Program-made: the position numbers and the translations under genes
Shown: one piece after another, positions 1 to 5,344 of the stretch
Layout of the letters: each line of letters begins with the position of its first letter
Numbering within the stretch: the first letter of the stretch is position 1
Source of the DNA: Bacteroidales bacterium GP2
Lineage (GTDB): Bacteria > Bacteroidota > Bacteroidia > Bacteroidales > Muribaculaceae
Length of the DNA: 5,344 nucleotides
Direction: 5' to 3'
NCBI GenBank assembly: GCA_001701115.1
Contig: DAAJ01000023.1
Coordinates: 668-6,011, forward strand
Notes under the pieces: model-generated
What the model was told of the DNA's origin: nothing
Database searches by the model: none
The model's input: only the letters and a program-made list of their open reading frames with translations

Positions 1-455
1 CGCAAGCCGATGAAACTGTTTCAATCGCTTTTGCCATACCCGCGCCTCTCGCCGGATTCATCCGCCGTACTTTTTTCAATGTGCGCATCAACCATTCCCT
101 TGCGCCGCTAATTGCGGCACGACCTCTCACACCGGCAATATCCGCCTCCGTATCCACAGGAAAAGTAGATATTATCGCCACAGACGGCACCAATCTTTTG
201 CTTGCCAATAGTTTCCGGTGCACAACTCCAGAGGACGCCACATATTATATTGTTGCCGTACGCAACAATCTGCCCATCGAGCCACCGCCGATAATACTTG
301 CAGGCACCGACAGCGCAACCGGCACCATAGAAAAGTATCTCACCAAATATGCGGTTGCCCCTGAACGCGCAGAGGTGCCCACGGCACTCGCGCGCCTCGG
401 AAAGGATGCCATGACTTTGCCACAATCACTAACAGCACTTCTCTCATGCGAATAA
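1..455 (+). CDS. DUF3822-like protein, 3' part (start lies outside the window)
   Basis: This reading frame is open from the left edge (first full codon at base 3) to the TAA at 453-455, giving the last 150 residues of a protein; the family is usually around 250-280 residues. A GTG at 81 could be mistaken for the start, but coding sequence clearly continues upstream of it (I-P-A-P-L-A-G-F-I-R-R-T-F-F). I assign it to the DUF3822 family from remembered patterns: a P-x-x-L-x-G-F-x-x-R-T-F segment followed by I-N-H-S-L-A-P-L-I, then an L-L-L-A-N-S-F strand, an E-D-A-T-Y-Y-I-V-A-V helix and an I-L-A-G-T-D strand before a C-terminal K-Y. The family is largely confined to Bacteroidota and commonly sits next to rsmD. 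Its function is unknown; I recall an actin-like ATPase fold for one member but cannot confirm it. The last 10 bases overlap rsmD, suggesting co-translation. There is no signal peptide or membrane segment in the visible part. Confidence 0.7.
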   Translation, partial: QADETVSIAFAIPAPLAGFIRRTFFNVRINHSLAPLIAARPLTPAISASVSTGKVDIIATDGTNLLLANSFRCTTPEDATYYIVAVRNNLPIEPPPIILAGTDSATGTIEKYLTKYAVAPERAEVPTALARLGKDAMTLPQSLTALLSCE

Positions 456-988
456 TCAGAGGAAAATTCGGCAGACGCCGCTTCGACGTGCCGACAAACA
501 TAACTGCGAGACCGACAACCGATTTTGCCCGCGAAAACATTTTCAATGTCATTGAAAACCTCATTGACATTGATGGGATTGACGCGCTTGACCTTTTTGC
601 CGGCACAGGAGCAATCACCCTTGAGCTCCTTAGCCGTGAAGCAAGGAGCGTTACCGCCGTTGAAAAAGCTTCCACGCAGTACAATTTCATATCCAAAGTT
701 GCGAAACAGCTTGGCATTGACAACCTGCGCCTTGTGCGGGGCGACGCATTAAAGTACATTGCGTCCACCACGGCAAAATTCGACCTCATTTTCGCCGATC
801 CTCCCTACGACATGGAGGGCTTTGCCGAGATTCCGGGAAAAATCCTGGCAAGCGACATGCTCAAGCCGGGTACATTAATAATAATAGAGCATTCAAAACG
901 GCATGACTTTTCGCAATTGCCACATTTTTTGCAGCATCGCGCTTACGGCAGCGTGAATTTCTCCATTTTCAGGATTCCGGAAGAATAA
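446..988 (+). CDS. rsmD: 16S rRNA (guanine966-N2)-methyltransferase RsmD
   Basis: Predicted to transfer a methyl group from S-adenosylmethionine to N2 of G966 (E. coli numbering) in 16S rRNA during small-subunit assembly in the cytoplasm. The 180-residue protein is close to the usual length (E. coli about 198). It opens with the family signature M-R-I-I-R-G (1-6) and A-R-P-T-T-D (21-26) followed by R-E-N-I-F-N. The SAM-binding motif I, D-L-F-A-G-T-G, is at 49-55, E73 caps the next strand, and the catalytic N-methyltransferase motif D-P-P-Y is at 118-121. The end (I-I-E-H-S at 146-150, then Y-G-S-V-N-F-S-I-F) also fits. The ATG at 446 is the start because the signature begins directly at it. 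The gene overlaps the upstream stop by 10 bases, so expression is probably coupled to the DUF3822 gene. A general DNA or protein methyltransferase is the only real alternative and is unlikely. Confidence 0.93.
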   Translation: MRIIRGKFGRRRFDVPTNITARPTTDFARENIFNVIENLIDIDGIDALDLFAGTGAITLELLSREARSVTAVEKASTQYNFISKVAKQLGIDNLRLVRGDALKYIASTTAKFDLIFADPPYDMEGFAEIPGKILASDMLKPGTLIIIEHSKRHDFSQLPHFLQHRAYGSVNFSIFRIPEE

Positions 989-1010
989 CACCTCAAATAC
1001 ATATAACACC

Positions 1011-1712
1011 ATGGATACCAAGAAGCCTAAACTCGTTATCTCCACCGGCGCAGGAATGAGTGCCGAAAGCGGCATCAGCACTTTCCGCGATTCAGGAGGA
1101 CTTTGGGAAAACCACAATGTAATGGATGTTGCAAGCGCGGACGGTTTTGCCCGCAACCCAGCCCTCGTGCACCAGTTTTACAATGCCCGTCGGCATGACC
1201 TGCTCAAAGCGCAGCCCAATGCGGGGCATCTCGGGCTTAAAGAGCTGGAAAAATACTTTGACGTGTACATCATCACCCAGAATGTGGATGACCTGCACGA
1301 GCGTGCCGGCAGCACAAATGTGCTTCACCTGCATGGCGAACTGATGAAAGTGCGCGCAATAGAGAATCCGGACAAAATATACACCCTTGACGAAGAGCAT
1401 CTTGACACAACTCCTGAGTCAACGGACGCGGAAGGCAACCATTTGCGTCCCCACATAGTGTTTTTCCAGGAAGCGGTGCCCAATATAGAGCGTGCCATCG
1501 AGTGGGCATACGAAGCGGACATTTTTGTTGTAATAGGCACCTCGCTCGTGGTTTATCCCGCGGCATCCCTGCTCCACTATGTCCGTCCCGGAGTGCCCGT
1601 CTACTACATAGACCCCAATCCTGCCTCAGTAGCGCCACATGTGCAGGTGATTCGCAAAGGAGCGTCAGAAGGAATCGCGGAACTGAACCGCATCCTCCTC
1701 AAAAATTTGTAG
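1011..1712 (+). CDS. NAD-dependent protein deacylase (sirtuin, CobB/SIRT5-like) without zinc cysteines
   Basis: A sirtuin of 233 residues, a normal length for a bare catalytic core. The NAD-binding start is G-A-G-M-S-A-E-S-G-I (13-22) with F-R-D at 25-27. T-Q-N-V-D-D-L-H follows at 89-96, then catalytic H108 in H-L-H-G-E, R-P-H at 146-148 and G-T-S at 176-178. Y57 and R60 in F-Y-N-A-R-R correspond to CobB Y92/R95, the pair that binds succinyl or malonyl groups, so desuccinylase or demalonylase activity is likely (inference). Oddities: the protein contains no cysteine at all, so the four-cysteine zinc site normally between H-G-E and R-P-H is gone although that segment keeps near-normal length; and the usual F-G-E after R-P-H reads F-Q-E (152-154). 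The ATG at 1011 is the only sensible start before the first strand. It lies 22 bases after rsmD with no promoter seen between them, so it is probably co-transcribed. Family confidence is high; substrate is less certain. Confidence 0.93.
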   Translation: MDTKKPKLVISTGAGMSAESGISTFRDSGGLWENHNVMDVASADGFARNPALVHQFYNARRHDLLKAQPNAGHLGLKELEKYFDVYIITQNVDDLHERAGSTNVLHLHGELMKVRAIENPDKIYTLDEEHLDTTPESTDAEGNHLRPHIVFFQEAVPNIERAIEWAYEADIFVVIGTSLVVYPAASLLHYVRPGVPVYYIDPNPASVAPHVQVIRKGASEGIAELNRILLKNL

Positions 1713-1736
1713 ACTCGCCGATGTGTAGTAACTTTG
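1706..1736 (+). promoter_or_regulatory. Bacteroidales-type promoter for panB (-33 TTTG, -7 TAACTTTG)
   Basis: TTTG at 1706-1709 and TAACTTTG at 1729-1736 are separated by exactly 19 bases, matching the known Bacteroidota consensus of TTTG, 19-21 bases, TAnnTTTG. The -33 box lies in the last codons of the sirtuin gene and abuts its TAG at 1710-1712. Transcription would begin a few bases past 1736, leaving a short leader of under 20 bases before the panB ATG at 1759. The position separates the left gene group from panB-MATE. Confidence 0.8.
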
Positions 1737-1758
1737 CCCCGTCAAATTACTGAACATT

Positions 1759-2577
1759 ATGTCAACATACACAGAAACCAAACCGAAAGTAACAACACGC
1801 CGCCTCCGTGAAATGAAGGAGCGTGGAGAAAAAATTGCTTGCCTCACAGCATACGACTATACAACAGCCACACTTGTAGACGGTGCCGGAATGGACCTCA
1901 TCCTTGTGGGTGACAGCGCCTCAAACGTAATGGCAGGAAACCTTACAACCCTCCCCATCACCCTTGACGAGATGATTACCTACGCCAAAGGGGTTACCAA
2001 AGGCGTGAAACGCGCCCTTGTGGTTGTTGACCTTCCCTTCGGCACATACCAGGGCAACTCCAAAGAGGCTCTTGCCAGTGCGGTGCGCGTGATGAAAGAG
2101 GCAAATGCAGAGGCGATAAAAATTGAAGGAGGCTCAGAGATACGCGAAAGCATAGAGCGCATTCTCAGCGCCGGAATACCTGTAATGGGGCATCTTGGGC
2201 TTACCCCGCAGAGCATCAACAAGTTCGGCACATACAATGTGCGCGCCAAAGAGGAAGCTGAAGCTAAAAAGCTCATTGATGACGCCATGCTGCTCGACGA
2301 ACTCGGATGCTTTGCAATCACACTCGAAAAAGTGCCTGCCGCACTCGCCGCAGAGGTAGCGTCAAAAGTAAGCTGCCCGGTCATAGGCATCGGCGCCGGG
2401 AATGGAGTTGACGGACAGATTCTCGTTTTCCAGGACATGATGGGGATGAACAACGGCTTCTCCCCCAAATTCCTCCGCCGCTACGCAGACCTCGCAGGAA
2501 TCATCACCGAGGGTCTCGGCAAATATGTAGCTGACGTTAAGAGCAGCGACTTCCCCAACGCGCAGGAACAGTACTAA
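1759..2577 (+). CDS. panB: 3-methyl-2-oxobutanoate hydroxymethyltransferase (ketopantoate hydroxymethyltransferase)
   Basis: Transfers a hydroxymethyl group from 5,10-methylene-tetrahydrofolate to 2-oxoisovalerate to make ketopantoate, the first committed step to pantothenate and CoA; cytoplasmic. The 272 residues fit the family (E. coli about 264). Motifs run in order along a TIM barrel: L-T-A-Y-D-Y (29-34), V-G-D-S with metal ligand D52, T-L-P-I-T-L (64-69), D-L-P-F with metal ligand D91, K-I-E-G-G with metal ligand E123, G-H-L-G-L-T-P-Q (144-151), catalytic E190 before K-V-P, and G-I-G-A-G (210-214). These match E. coli D45, D84, E114 and E181. The S-A-S-N-V-M-A-G stretch after V-G-D and the ending D-F-P-N-x-x-E-Q-Y are as I remember from Bacteroides PanB. 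The ATG at 1759 lies just behind a consensus promoter, and only 7 bases separate the stop from the MATE gene. Nothing is missing or broken. Confidence 0.97.
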   Translation: MSTYTETKPKVTTRRLREMKERGEKIACLTAYDYTTATLVDGAGMDLILVGDSASNVMAGNLTTLPITLDEMITYAKGVTKGVKRALVVVDLPFGTYQGNSKEALASAVRVMKEANAEAIKIEGGSEIRESIERILSAGIPVMGHLGLTPQSINKFGTYNVRAKEEAEAKKLIDDAMLLDELGCFAITLEKVPAALAAEVASKVSCPVIGIGAGNGVDGQILVFQDMMGMNNGFSPKFLRRYADLAGIITEGLGKYVADVKSSDFPNAQEQY

Positions 2578-2580
2578 ACC

Positions 2581-2604
2581 CGCTGTGGCTAAAAGCGTAC
2601 AGCG
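2581..2604 (+). promoter_or_regulatory. Possible hairpin enclosing the MATE start codon
   Basis: CGCTGT (2581-2586) pairs perfectly with ACAGCG (2599-2604). Inside it, G2587-U2598 can wobble-pair, G2597 bulges, and GCT (2588-2590) pairs with AGC (2594-2596) around an AAA loop. The GTG start at 2585-2587 lies inside the stem, so in mRNA it could limit initiation unless ribosomes finishing panB eight bases earlier open it. Pairing is visible in the sequence; any regulatory role is inference and chance is possible. Confidence 0.3.
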
Positions 2605-3925
2605 CACCGGTCGCACATTATCAATCATCAAGCTCGGGCTGCCCATACTTATCGGGCAGCTCGGCATGATTATTGTGGGGTTTGCCGACACAAAAATGGT
2701 CGGGCTATACTCCACAGCCGCGTTGGCAAGCGCATCGTTTGTCAACAACCTTTTCAACGTGTGCATTTTTGCCTGCGTGGGTTTCACATACGGGCTAACT
2801 CCTCTGATAGGAGCGCTATTTTCCCAAACGCGTCACGAGGCGATAGGCAATACCCTGCGCAACGGGCTTTTCATGAATATCTTATTCGCTCTTGCCCTTA
2901 CAGGCATAATGACAGCCGTGTACCTTAACCTGCACCGGCTCGGGCAGCCGGAGGAACTTTTGCCGCTCATCCGCCCGTACTTCCTCATTTACCTTGCCGG
3001 GCTCATCCCCGTATCGGTATTTAATGTTTTTGCCCAATGGGCTTACGCTATTAACCGCACAAAAATGCCCATGTGGATTATCCTTGCTGCCAACGGGATA
3101 AATATATTCGGCAACTGGCTGCTTATTTATGGCAACTGGGGATGTCCGGAGTTGGGGCTAAACGGAGCAGGAATAGCAACCCTCGTTGCAAGGATTCTTT
3201 GCCCTGCAGCCATTATCGCCGTGCTGGTTCTCAGGAAAGAGTACCGCCCTTACCGAAGCGGTTTCGCCAACTCATCGCTGAACAGGCGCACACTCGCCCA
3301 AATAAACCGCACTTCCTGGCCGGTGGCAATGCAGATGACATTTGAAAGCGGGTCTTTCACGGCAGCGGCAGTAATGGCAGGGTGGATCGGAGCGGTATCC
3401 CTTGCGGCATTCCAAGTTATTGTTATTATCGGCACGCTTGGCTTTTGCGTCTATTATAGCGTTGCCGCCGCTGTAGCCGTGCTTGTAAGCAATGCAGCCG
3501 GACTTGGCGACAGAAAAGAGATGCGTTCCCTCGCATTTGCCGGATACCGCATCCTGCTGACCCTCGCTGCAGCAGCTTCATGCACATTCATTTTCCTCGG
3601 TCCATCAATTATCAGGCAGTTCACCCATGACCCGCAGGTAATAGCCCTTGCGCTCTCCATGATTTTGCCGCTCGTGATATACCAGTTCGGCGACGCCACG
3701 CAAATCAATTTCGCCAACGCCCTCAGAGGCACTTCAAATGTGATGCCTATGCTGTGGATAGCGTTTGTCAGTTATGTGATAATCGGCATGCCCGCAACAT
3801 GGCTTCTCGGATTCCCTTGCGGACTCGGGACTTATGGCATTATCCTCAGCTTCTCGGTGTCGCTTTTCGTTGCCGCGGCACTCTTCTTCTACTATTTCAT
3901 GCGCACTACCCGAAAAGCGCAATGA
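2585..3925 (+). CDS. MATE family (NorM-like) cation-coupled efflux transporter
   Basis: An inner-membrane multidrug or metabolite exporter driven by sodium or protons. The 446 residues and about 12 hydrophobic segments (first near 14-34, last near 415-437) are typical of the MATE family, with the two six-helix halves joined by a basic loop around 217-245. Helix 1 carries L-G-L-P-I-L-I-G and A-D-T-K-M-V-G with acidic D35; G-L-N-G-A-G-I-A-T (191-199) and the helix with F-G-D-A-T-Q-I then A-L-R-G-T (368-383) are family signatures. D35, E254 and D370 appear to match the cation-site residues D36, E255 and D371 of Vibrio NorM, one position apart. GTG at 2585 is chosen because the next in-frame ATG (2666) would remove half of helix 1, and no ATG lies upstream before an in-frame TAG at 2528. 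It follows panB by 7 bases, so the two are probably one operon. The exported substrate cannot be told from sequence. Confidence 0.94.
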   Translation: MAKSVQRTGRTLSIIKLGLPILIGQLGMIIVGFADTKMVGLYSTAALASASFVNNLFNVCIFACVGFTYGLTPLIGALFSQTRHEAIGNTLRNGLFMNILFALALTGIMTAVYLNLHRLGQPEELLPLIRPYFLIYLAGLIPVSVFNVFAQWAYAINRTKMPMWIILAANGINIFGNWLLIYGNWGCPELGLNGAGIATLVARILCPAAIIAVLVLRKEYRPYRSGFANSSLNRRTLAQINRTSWPVAMQMTFESGSFTAAAVMAGWIGAVSLAAFQVIVIIGTLGFCVYYSVAAAVAVLVSNAAGLGDRKEMRSLAFAGYRILLTLAAAASCTFIFLGPSIIRQFTHDPQVIALALSMILPLVIYQFGDATQINFANALRGTSNVMPMLWIAFVSYVIIGMPATWLLGFPCGLGTYGIILSFSVSLFVAAALFFYYFMRTTRKAQ

Positions 3926-3931
3926 TTTTTG

Positions 3932-3939
3932 TAACTTTG
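3932..3939 (+). promoter_or_regulatory. Probable nadB promoter, -7 box only
   Basis: TAACTTTG at 3932-3939, just after the MATE stop (3923-3925), fits the Bacteroidota TAnnTTTG -7 element and is identical to the box in front of panB. No TTTG lies 19-21 bases upstream (that stretch reads CACTACCCG), so the -33 half is absent or degenerate; this promoter may be weaker or need an activator. The predicted leader to the nadB ATG at 3968 is roughly 20-25 bases. Confidence 0.6.
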
Positions 3940-3967
3940 CCCCATCAAAAAACAATCCTTAGTCAAT

Positions 3968-5344
3968 ATGACACGCCAATACGATTATCTGGTGATAGGT
4001 TCCGGAATAGCAGGCATGAGCTTCGCCCTCAAAGTAGCCGGAACAGGAAGAGTGGCACTAATCTGCAAAACTACCCTTGAGGAGGCTAACACCGCGCTTG
4101 CCCAGGGCGGTGTGGCATCAGTCACCAACCTTGCAGTAGATGATTTCGACAAACATATAGCAGACACTATGGTTGCCGGCGACTGGCTAAGCAGCCCGGA
4201 AGCCGTTGAGAAAGTAGTGAAAGGCGCCCCGGGACAGATAAGGCAACTTGTTGACTGGGGAGTGGATTTTGACAAGAAAGAAAACGGCGAATTTGACCTT
4301 CACCGCGAAGGGGGGCATTCTGAATTCAGGATACTCCATCATGCGGACAACACAGGATTTGAAATACAGGAAAGCCTCATCAAGCAAGTGCGTGAAAATC
4401 CGGATATTGATGTGTTCGAGCATCACTTCGCTATTGAAATAATAACCCAGCACCACCTTGGCAAAATAGTTACCCGGCGTACCAAGGACATAACCTGCTT
4501 CGGCGCATACATCCTTGACGAAGCCACCGGAAATGTTGACAAATTCCTGTCAAAAGTAACGCTTATGGCAACCGGCGGAGTCGGAGCGGTTTATACTACA
4601 ACGACAAATCCCCTCGTTGCTACCGGCGACGGCATAGCGATGGTTTACCGCGCAAAAGGCACTGTGCGGGACATGGAGTTTATCCAGTTCCATCCTACGG
4701 CGCTTTATCATCCCGGCGACCGTCCCTCCTTCCTCATCACCGAAGCCATGCGCGGCTACGGCGCTGTTTTGCGCAACCTTCGCGGTGAGGAATTCATGCA
4801 CAAATATGACCCGCGCCTCTCTCTTGCCCCGCGTGACATCGTGGCAAGGGCGATAGACAGCGAAATGAAGCTCCACGGCGATGACCATGTGTATCTTGAT
4901 GTGACACATAAAGACCCGGAGGAAACCAAGCGCCACTTTCCGAACATCTATGCCAAGTGCCTGTCACTCGGCATTGACATTACCAAAGATTATATTCCGG
5001 TTGCTCCGGCGGCGCACTACCTGTGTGGCGGCATAGCAGTTGATTCTAACGGCGAATCGTCAATCAAACGCCTATACGCGGTGGGCGAATGCTCATGCAC
5101 CGGGCTGCACGGCGGCAACCGCCTTGCATCCAACTCACTGATTGAAGCGGTGGTATATGCCGATGCTGCCGCACGCCACGCCTCAGAGGCAATCCACCAC
5201 TATGATTTCCGCACGGATGTGCCAGATTGGAACGATGAAGGCACCCGCAGTCCTGAGGAAATGGTGCTGATTACCCAAAGCATCAAGGAGGTTGGGCAGA
5301 TTATGAGCGCTTATGTCGGCATAGTGCGCAGCAACCTGCGGCTT
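3968..5344 (+). CDS. nadB: L-aspartate oxidase, 3' end cut by the window
   Basis: FAD-dependent oxidation of L-aspartate to iminoaspartate, which NadA condenses with dihydroxyacetone phosphate to quinolinate in de novo NAD synthesis; cytoplasmic. The ATG at 3968 opens 459 uninterrupted codons to the window edge, out of about 520-540 expected, so most of the C-terminal helical domain is missing. The FAD-binding G-S-G-I-A-G is at 11-16, N-T-A-L-A-Q-G-G at 41-48, R-E-G-G-H-S at 113-118, M-A-T-G-G at 200-204, Q-F-H-P-T-A-L at 240-246, R-D-I-V-A-R-A at 289-295, A-P-A-A-H-Y at 346-351 and G-L-H-G-G-N-R-L-A-S-N-S at 379-390. E114, H242, R289 and H350 match the E. coli active-site set E121, H244, R290 and H351. 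R-E-G-G-H-S separates it from fumarate reductase and succinate dehydrogenase flavoproteins. In an anaerobe, fumarate rather than oxygen probably reoxidises the flavin (inference). It has its own promoter behind the MATE gene; nadA and nadC may follow outside the window. Confidence 0.96.
   Translation, partial: MTRQYDYLVIGSGIAGMSFALKVAGTGRVALICKTTLEEANTALAQGGVASVTNLAVDDFDKHIADTMVAGDWLSSPEAVEKVVKGAPGQIRQLVDWGVDFDKKENGEFDLHREGGHSEFRILHHADNTGFEIQESLIKQVRENPDIDVFEHHFAIEIITQHHLGKIVTRRTKDITCFGAYILDEATGNVDKFLSKVTLMATGGVGAVYTTTTNPLVATGDGIAMVYRAKGTVRDMEFIQFHPTALYHPGDRPSFLITEAMRGYGAVLRNLRGEEFMHKYDPRLSLAPRDIVARAIDSEMKLHGDDHVYLDVTHKDPEETKRHFPNIYAKCLSLGIDITKDYIPVAPAAHYLCGGIAVDSNGESSIKRLYAVGECSCTGLHGGNRLASNSLIEAVVYADAAARHASEAIHHYDFRTDVPDWNDEGTRSPEEMVLITQSIKEVGQIMSAYVGIVRSNLRL

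Noticed and set aside
81..455. GTG at 81 as the true start of a short 124-residue gene.
   Set aside because: The same frame is open to the window edge and the 26 codons upstream carry protein-like, family-like sequence, so the gene begins outside the window.
340..789. A 149-codon open frame on the - strand across the DUF3822/rsmD junction.
   Set aside because: It lies opposite rsmD, whose motifs are unmistakable; its sequence is low-complexity and rich in Ser, Arg and Ala, as expected of an antisense shadow.
989..1010. A separate promoter for the sirtuin gene.
   Set aside because: The 22-base gap has TATAAC-like AT-rich sequence but no TAnnTTTG element, so co-transcription with rsmD is simpler.
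1713..1758. A rho-independent terminator between the sirtuin and panB.
   Set aside because: No GC-rich stem followed by a T run is present; the gap is filled by the promoter and a short leader.
1980..2468. A 162-codon open frame on the - strand inside panB.
   Set aside because: PanB is intact on the + strand with all active-site residues; the reverse frame is Ser/Ala/Pro-rich with no recognisable domain.
3926..3967. A terminator or NAD-sensing riboswitch before nadB.
   Set aside because: The gap is only 42 bases, too short for a known riboswitch, and shows no stable stem with a T tail after it; the T run at its start precedes the promoter box.
4550..4936. A 128-codon open frame on the - strand inside nadB.
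   Set aside because: NadB is continuous through this region with its core motifs; no family resemblance is seen in the reverse frame.
3968..5344. Succinate dehydrogenase or fumarate reductase flavoprotein instead of NadB.
   Set aside because: The R-E-G-G-H-S motif and the A-P-A-A-H-Y plus G-L-H-G-G-N-R-L-A-S-N-S pattern are those of L-aspartate oxidase; neighbouring sdhB/frdB-type genes are not seen.

Overview
The window looks like ordinary chromosome from a member of the Bacteroidota, most likely order Bacteroidales. Three things point there. Two intergenic gaps carry TAnnTTTG -7 promoter boxes, which are typical of this phylum. Clear Shine-Dalgarno sequences are missing in front of the genes. 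PanB, NadB and the sirtuin read as Bacteroidales-type proteins, as does the DUF3822-like protein paired with rsmD. Base composition appears moderate, so a gut lineage such as Muribaculaceae is possible, but I cannot fix the family from this window.

All six genes lie on the + strand and are tightly packed, with no gene-free stretch longer than 50 bases. The left group (1-1712) holds the 3' part of a DUF3822-like gene, then rsmD (16S rRNA G966 N2-methyltransferase) overlapping it by 10 bases, then a sirtuin deacylase 22 bases later. The middle group (1759-3925) is panB, the first committed enzyme of pantothenate synthesis, followed 7 bases later by a 12-helix MATE exporter that starts with GTG. 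The right gene (3968 to the window edge) is nadB, L-aspartate oxidase, the first step of de novo NAD synthesis; its C-terminus is cut off.

A near-perfect Bacteroidales promoter (TTTG, 19 bases, TAACTTTG) sits in front of panB, with its -33 box abutting the sirtuin stop codon. A second promoter in front of nadB shares an 18-of-19-base match around its -7 box but lacks a -33 box. The likely transcription units are therefore DUF3822-rsmD-sirtuin, panB-MATE, and nadB onward. Loosely, the region is housekeeping: ribosome modification plus CoA and NAD cofactor supply, and the sirtuin uses NAD to remove acyl groups that derive from acyl-CoA.

I see no mobile element, CRISPR array, RNA gene or clearly new defence or metabolic system. 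The points most worth a second look are the sirtuin, which contains no cysteine and so lacks the family's zinc site; a hairpin enclosing the GTG start of the MATE gene; the twin promoter cores; and the DUF3822/rsmD overlap.
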